Of a DNA stretch of 64,000 nt, positions 57,527 to 64,000 are shown one piece after another. Location: the NCBI GenBank assembly GCA_032173965.1, contig CM063284.1, positions 131,059,125 through 131,123,124 of the forward strand, read 5' to 3'. The notes beneath the pieces are model-generated. The model worked only from the letters and a program-made list of their open reading frames with translations. It did no database searches and was not told where the DNA came from. The DNA comes from Sitta carolinensis (taxonomy: Eukaryota > Chordata > Aves > Passeriformes > Sittidae). The position numbers and the translations under genes were made by a program. Numbering within the stretch: position 1 is the stretch's first letter; each line of letters begins with the position of its first letter.

Positions 57527-60500
57527 GTGAGTGGGGCCTACCCAAAAGCAGAAAACTGTATTCCACCTTTCTGTCCTTCTCCCCACATGCTGAAGGTTGT
57601 GGTCAAAAGTAGATGCTACCGTGGAGTATCTGTAAACTCATTACCAAGCTCCAGCACTTAAGGGGACAGAAATGAAGGGGCATTTCCAGGTCCAGCACAG
57701 CTGGGGACACTTCCAGGAGCAGCGAGGACATAAAAAAATAGAATGGTGTACCTTTATAGCCAGATGATCACTTCCTTCCTCCTGAAAACGGGTATTGACA
57801 TGTAGGAAAGCACAGTGATGGTGACACTCAAGTCCAAACCCACTGTGGTTCACATCTCTGGATTGCTAGCCACTGTTGCTGAATACATCTGTCACACCAT
57901 AACATTGTACTGGAAAGAGTGGCAAACAGCCAAGGAATTTTTCCAGAGCTGTAACACAAGATATTCAGGAGTTCCAGTAAGAATCCCCTAACCCTCATCC
58001 AACTGACATATGAAACCAATATAAAAAACTTAGGGTTCAAAATAAACCTAAAATGTGAAGTAGCAATTTACTTGGATTTGTTTTCATCAGCTCACTATTA
58101 CTGATCTCCTCTTCAGTTGGCTTTTTTTTCCTGTATGGAGCTGCAGAGGCTTTACAAGTGTGTGTCTGAGACACCTCTTGAGGCAAGGCAAAATATTTGC
58201 CTCCAACCTTGCTGAAAAGGTCCTGAAGTTTGCTTCAGGGTGTTTTTCTAAGCATCAGCCTATGGTCATGAAAATCTGGCCAGCATTCTGCAGGTTTGAT
58301 CTGTGCACTCTCAGGTGTCTTCTCTGGTCATTGGAGTGTGATGCCATGGGCAGTGGCATTGGCAGTGACATAGCTTGGAGCCAGAATTACAATTGTTGTA
58401 TTAATAAATTGACACAAGGATAATGCCACATTGGCATCAACATGTCTCCCTTGCTCTCAGTACACAAAAAATTACCTTTTCATGGCTTTGTTCTGAGCTG
58501 TGCAGATAGAATAGTTCATTTGGCATCTTAGGAACATACAATTCCTCTTTTCCAGCAACAGTTCCTTATTTCCTTTTACTACTCTTCATAGGTTGGGTTT
58601 CTTTCTTCCCAGATGATTTAAATCTAAAATTCCTTTTATGTAGATGGGAGAGGTTTAGATGTGCAATAACACAGTGCTCCTTTCCTTTCTCAGGTCTGTT
58701 GTCCAGTAACAACTGTGGGAGCACTGCATACACACTGACTGCTGGATTGGCCCCACAGTTCATGCCTTACACAAGGATTTGTTCTGTAGGGTTTGCTGGC
58801 TAAGACCTGCTGCTCAGCAGACAACAGGAAAAGCAGAAAATTCCATTCCTAGTGGAATACCAGTAGATTTGCATGAAACAAAGTTAGCTTATAGGACATT
58901 GTAAAATGCATTAAATGAATGGCTGCTGTTTCTGTAGAAATATTTCTTCCATGATGATACATGAGAAACATAAGCACCTCGATTTCTTTAGACTGTAGTA
59001 TAGGGAGCTCTTAATTTCTTTTGAAAAAGCTTCTGTTGATCAGTAGAATTAATGCACAGTAGGGTGAGGCTCAGAACTTGTTTTCCAAATCTTAATACTT
59101 TTAAATTAACTCTACCATTTGATTAAGAAGTTGAAGTATTTTATTGAAGGGAGAAAAAGTATCTTTGTGGTACCAAAAACCAGAAGTTCTATTATTACTT
59201 TTTATTAAATTTCAATATTGGTGAATCTCTCAGATTACAGTACTGTCGATACTATAAATACCACAGCAGTCCTCTAGCATGTCAGGTCTTCATGCTCCTG
59301 TGCCTCAGGAACTGTCTTTGTCAGTTTTTTTCATTAATTTATCAAAAATGTTTATATTTCTGGTCTTAATAAAGTCTCTTAAGAAAAATTCTTTATCAGA
59401 GGGATAGTTAATTTTATCTTTTATCTTAAGCCAATGTTTTTAATTTCAATTTCTAAGCAAATATAAGTGTTCATCCAATTAACACTTATAAAATAATGAA
59501 ATGGTCTCCATCTATCTTCCTTGGAATCTCTACATTATCTTCAGATGTGATTATGTAGGAACACTGTTAATTTTATTTGCAGCTCTCTATTACCCTATTT
59601 GAAATGTTCCTTAAGATACACCTTGAATTCTCATGCTCAGGAAATAATACTCTATTTCAGCTCTAAAGTATAATACAAGTAGACTACCACACAAATTACA
59701 GTATTAATAAGTCCTAGCTACAAAATTGTTTATTCATAAATGCCTTTCTCATGTTTACATTCCAATATTGGAATATTATTCCAATTCTATTATCAGTCAG
59801 AATTCCATTACCACATATTTTGAAAAGAACTACTTCTTGATTAAAAAAAAAAAAAAAACAACCTTGAAAGCTGAAATTAGTTTGTCTTTTCTCTATTTTT
59901 GTCCCTCAAACCTCAGTATTCAAATTTAAATATTCCTTAAAAAGAACTGCCACATGCTTCTTCAACAATATCCCACTGATAAGACAGACTCCCTCTGTCT
60001 TTGGCATTTACATTGCAGTTGATTCAAATTTTGATTGCCGAAGCTTGGAGGAAAAATAACCTCTCTACCAAGGAAAAAACATTTTGTGCTTATCCTTTCT
60101 TATAGGTTCTTTAAAGAACTCCTCCATCTGTCAGGATAGGATGCCTACCTTTGGACTAACCAGTTTTATATATTTGTACTTATAGGTGACATATAATCCT
60201 GGTGTCAGTAACTTGGTGCCAGGAGAGGGTAATCATTGGCTGCTTCACTTTCCTGTGCAAGTCTGACTACTTTGGTGGTATTACTACAAGGAGTCTATCC
60301 AAAGTTCTTTCAGTTTAATGTTTGTATGCTGTTCCTGCTGTGAAATATTAAATTTCTGACATCACCATGGTTTCTATCCAGTACAATTGTCTTTCTGAAA
60401 ACAGAGGCCTGGAACTTACATTTGGATTGTGCATGGCTCACTAGATGACTTCAGCTGCTGCAGAAATAGTTTATGTATACAACAAGCAAATGTTTTAATG

Positions 60501-63285
60501 AGAAACTGGAATAAAGTCAATATTGTAGAAGGAATTTGAGAATGTTCATCATGTTGTCTGTCAGCAGTCTCATTTTCTTTAATTCTTTTATTAAAACCAG
60601 CTCTTAGTAGTTCATTATATGACATAATTTAAGTTAAAACACAACCCACATTTATCCTGTGGCCAAAGAGTCTCCAAGGGTAGCAGAAGTTGTATAACTC
60701 CACTTTGGAGAGAGAGGGGAGCAGAAGAACAGTGAGATAGGGTAGAGAAAACCACAGTTTCCTTCCTAATCCTATAGTCTTGACACATGAAGGCATTTTC
60801 TATGTAAGCACATGCTCTGACTGTGCAGCAAATGAGTACACAGCTGCCCTTCAAGTAGGAGGGCAAAGGCTTAATCTTAGAAGTTTCCCCCACTGAAGCT
60901 CTATACTTTCTCTTCTTAAGATTAGATGGATTTCATCCTTAGGTGATGACTAGCACTTTATGAGCTCATTTTCTGCCATCTGGGAATATAAATCCTTTAA
61001 CATTGGCATTTGAGTAGCTTTTCAGTGCTTTACATCTTTTAAGTGCTTGAGAACTAATCCCACCCTCTATACACAGTTTTGTGTGCTAGATTTTCCCAGG
61101 CAGTGGCAGATGAATACTTTCTCTCCTGGCAGGATGGTTCACCCTGTTGGCCAGTCTTTACTCCCTGGTAGGAAGGTGAAGCAAAGATTTCTTGCAACTT
61201 TGTTCTCTAATAGTTCTGCCATTCCCATTACCCTGAAGCAACCACCCTTCAAATTTGAGCCAAAAGGAGATTTCCTTTAAGCACACATCCCAAGTCTGGC
61301 CAGACTGTCAATCACTGACCAGATTTTTGATGCTGCCATGCCTCCAAATGTGGCTTTAGCTGCTTTCTGCAGGGAAGCATTGAGCTATTTATTCTGAGTG
61401 CTGACTGGCAAGCACAAATGCTCAAGCAAACAAGTTCTACGTTTTAACACAATTATATACTGTTCGAAGTCAACCACTCTAGGAAGCTTTGGTCAGTCAG
61501 AGAAATAAAAAGAACATGTGGAAATGGGCCTAAAGACATTTGGGTGTCGCTGGTGACAAAACAGATGTTGTTAGACTCAGTTTTGACCAAGTATGTCTAA
61601 ATATGCTGGCTTCTGGTCTTCTGCTCCAGGTTCCATGGAGATTATGCCATCATGACCCTAACAACTACCAGGAGCTGAGGACAGCTGGAGAGAGGAGGTA
61701 GTGGCAAAAAGAAAGGGGATGCTTTTAAACCAAAGAACTAGAAATAAGAAATATCAGAAGACTAGGAAGTTACTACAGTTGGTTGAAAAAAGAGGAGCAA
61801 GAGAATGAAAATCTGGAAAACTTCAGGTAAGAAACTGAGAAACTATTCTCTCTTCTTGAAATCATTTTGAGCAGGAGCATATGATTCCCAAAGGCCAAGA
61901 AAGAAACTTGGTAGTTCGGGGAAGTGCAAAGCTGGTCTAATAGATATTAATTCCCAGCTAATCTGGGGACTGCTTTTTCCCAGGAATAAAAGCAATTCTC
62001 CCCCCACAGTCCCAGCTGGGCTGAGCCCTGCCTTAGTGCAGCTGACAACTGAGCCCTTAATATTGTTTCTCTGGGTAAATGGATGACAGCCTTGTATCAT
62101 CCTTCCCTTGGTGACTCTTACTTCTGGCACCATTTGTTTCCATTTCATTTTAAAGTCAGTATGAATTGTCTCAGGCAAAAATTACTTAATAACGAAATTA
62201 ATAAAATGAAATAATGTTAAAGTTATAGTATAAAGTTATCTTCTGGCAATAGGACAAGCAAGGGAGGCTTTAGATCAGATTATCCAACAATTGCTTTTTA
62301 TAAATATACCTAAGCCATTTCTCTGTGTAAAATTGCAGGTTGCACAAGCACTCAGCAGTCCCTTGTAGACTGCAGATTCTTATCTTTCAAAAAACTTAGC
62401 AAGGTTTGCTGCATGAAATTCTCAGTTTAAAGACCATGATATAACTGATTGCTTTAATATAATTTTCTACCAGAATGTTCCACATACACTGTGCCCTGAG
62501 ATAGCATTCGAAAATGATTGTATGGGAGAGGTGTAGGAGGAAAAGGATTCATGACTCTATGGCAACTGAAAAGAATGGGATCCCAAAGTCATAATAAAAA
62601 TTATTCCCTGTGATAGGAAGTTCTGTTTGCTCTTTGAAACTAAGAGCAATAGAAAAAAATAATATTTGGTATCTACCTATTGGAACAGGGAGGGCATTTC
62701 ACACTCTGATCAGAGAAAGCAAATATGTGAATCAGCCAGGGAGGGAAGGGAAGATCCCTAAAAAATTTATTCTTTATGATCCTAGCTGAAGACGTGACAA
62801 ATCATATCATAGGCCATGAAGTAACTGGCCCATAGCACCATAAGGAGGAAATGAAGGCAGAAGAAGATGGGGAACACATCTGAAGTAAAAGAACATGGCA
62901 GCACTTCAGTCAGGACTAAAAACTGGGCCTGGAAGGTATTAACAAATGGACACTATAGGAAATGATTTTCCAGAGTCTTGAACATTGAGCAGAATCTTAT
63001 AGCTGTATTAAAATGTGCAAAAACTGCTGTCATTTTGCACAGATGACTACCTCAGGAGCAAAGGCCAAGACAGTCAGGTCTTTCATCTCAACAGTCACAG
63101 GCAGGACCAGAAGAGATCTGGCGATCTTCTGCTAATGTCATGATACAAGTTTTTCTTTCACAGAAGAGGATTAAGTACATTCTGACAATTAACTTCTATC
63201 CTTCTAATAATAAGCAGTGAAAGACTGCCCAGTAAATCAAAGATGTGCAGCTACATAGTAAAATTTTTTTTTTCCTTTTTTACAG
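57527..63285. other. AT-rich unique sequence without a supported gene
   Basis: Almost 6 kb with no recognised gene or transposon. It contains a run of 16 A at 59843-59858 and the second copy of the 25-bp segment at 57678-57702. Short frames (for example 58160-58423, 60615-60893, 61843-62178) have no domains. Confidence 0.5.
59843..59858 (+). repeat. Poly(A) tract, 16 A
   Basis: Sixteen uninterrupted A residues after 'cttgatt'. No retroposon body recognised upstream; most likely a simple homopolymer. Confidence 0.8.
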
Positions 63286-63425
63286 TTACAAAAAGACCAT
63301 CTGATTCCAATGATAATCAGCCACTCCACATGATTCCCATTAGCTCTGTCCATGGAACACCTGAACAAAAGCCAAAGGAACTTGGACACGTTCCTCATTC
63401 TGCCTTTTCTTTTTTTTTTTCCTAA
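63286..63425 (+). other. Speculative exon candidate after a strong splice acceptor
   Basis: A long pyrimidine tract (TTTTTTTTTTCCTTTTTTACAG, AG at 63284-63285) makes a strong intron acceptor. The frame that follows is open for about 45 codons to a TAA near 63423-63425, giving a hydrophilic peptide rich in Pro, Ser, Asn and His followed by a Phe run from the T-rich tract. No convincing donor lies inside, so it could only be a terminal or non-coding exon. No homolog is recognised. Confidence is low because T-rich tracts ending in AG are common in AT-rich DNA. Confidence 0.2.
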
Positions 63426-64000
63426 ACATCTGTTTTCCCATGTTGATATATGAGCTCATAACTTGCAGAACAAAGACAACCCATGCCTTCATGTAGCATC
63501 ATGTTTATGTAGGTAGCACTGGGTTTTTCTAACAATTTCTTTCTATCTATTCTACCCTTTAGACTGTTGTCCAAATTCACTGCTACATTGCAAAGAATGA
63601 CCAAGAGACACTGAAGGCTTCTTTAGAGGGGAAAGTTTTTCAAAAAATATCCAGAAACTAAGGCATAATTTAATGAGGGATATTGGTTAAATATAGCTTT
63701 ATAAGAAAAACATGATGGTGATTACTTCATGAATAGCAATGCTATGACCACTCTCACAGATCATGTCTATTTAGCTGCACAACACCATAGCATTTTCAAA
63801 ACAAATGTAGTACTTGTGCCCTATTTTGAAGCTTTTATATTTTAGGGCCATGATCCCGTAAAAGTATTCGCTTTTCACCAATCATGGGGATCTCTTGCAA
63901 TACCCCATGCTAAGTATGTGTGTGTAACAGCTCAAAAGGACCAGGGCCTCTAAAACACACTGTATTTAAGATCATCGGACCCTGTGGAATGTCTCGCATA
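63426..64000. other. Unique sequence, nothing recognised
   Basis: AT-rich sequence to the window edge. No repeat family, RNA gene or splice-bounded frame could be seen. Confidence 0.5.

Noticed and set aside
1..64000. tRNA, rRNA, CRISPR arrays, operons or bacterial promoters
   Set aside because: None was seen, and the repeat content shows a vertebrate nuclear genome, where bacterial features do not apply.

Overview
This looks like a 64 kb piece of a bird nuclear genome, probably a gene-poor, AT-leaning intergenic stretch or a very large intron. The main evidence is CR1 LINE copies with bird-type 3' ends. One at about 40270 carries the inverted terminal ATTCTATGATTCTGT-type octamer repeat and the 'gttgggaaagacctccaagg' signature. 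Copies at about 46600 and 53160 carry the 'ctagttgaagatgtccc ... gggggttg' 3' block. There are also older sauropsid repeats and MIR-like SINEs. Nothing prokaryotic, viral or plasmid-like was seen. No complete protein-coding gene, tRNA, rRNA, snRNA or CRISPR array could be supported. Species and chromosome cannot be read from the sequence.

Layout: 1-3829 is AT-rich unique sequence with a TG/TA microsatellite near 1.5 kb. 3830-4137 is an old LINE ORF2 C-terminal fragment. 6139-6290 is a MIR-like SINE. 7385-15490 is mostly unique sequence with a 27-A tract at 11174, a T/G-rich block at 11541 and short ancient repeats. 16480-17340 and 20380-21010 are GC-richer patches, the second with a good-looking minus-strand splice acceptor. 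21-31.8 kb is almost featureless. 31834-31874 is a 41-A tract, followed by a second MIR-like SINE. 34145-34184 is a (CCTAC)8 microsatellite. 34845-35525 is a CR1 endonuclease-region fragment. 40270-40895 is a minus-strand CR1. 42690-42870 is an ancient sauropsid repeat. 44045-47200 is a cluster of three CR1-type fragments. 53160-53550 is one more CR1. The last 10 kb hold AT-rich unique sequence with two speculative exon candidates (57317-57526 and 63286-63425) and a POU-type palindrome with an overlapping octamer at 55197-55214.

The genes do not work together in any visible way, because no confident gene is present. Most open reading frames of 60-200 codons are best explained as chance frames or antisense readings of repeats. 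The most useful content is the repeat annotation, a few motif-level regulatory candidates, and three or four places where an RNA-seq or conservation check could reveal an exon. I did not find a convincing novel system here.
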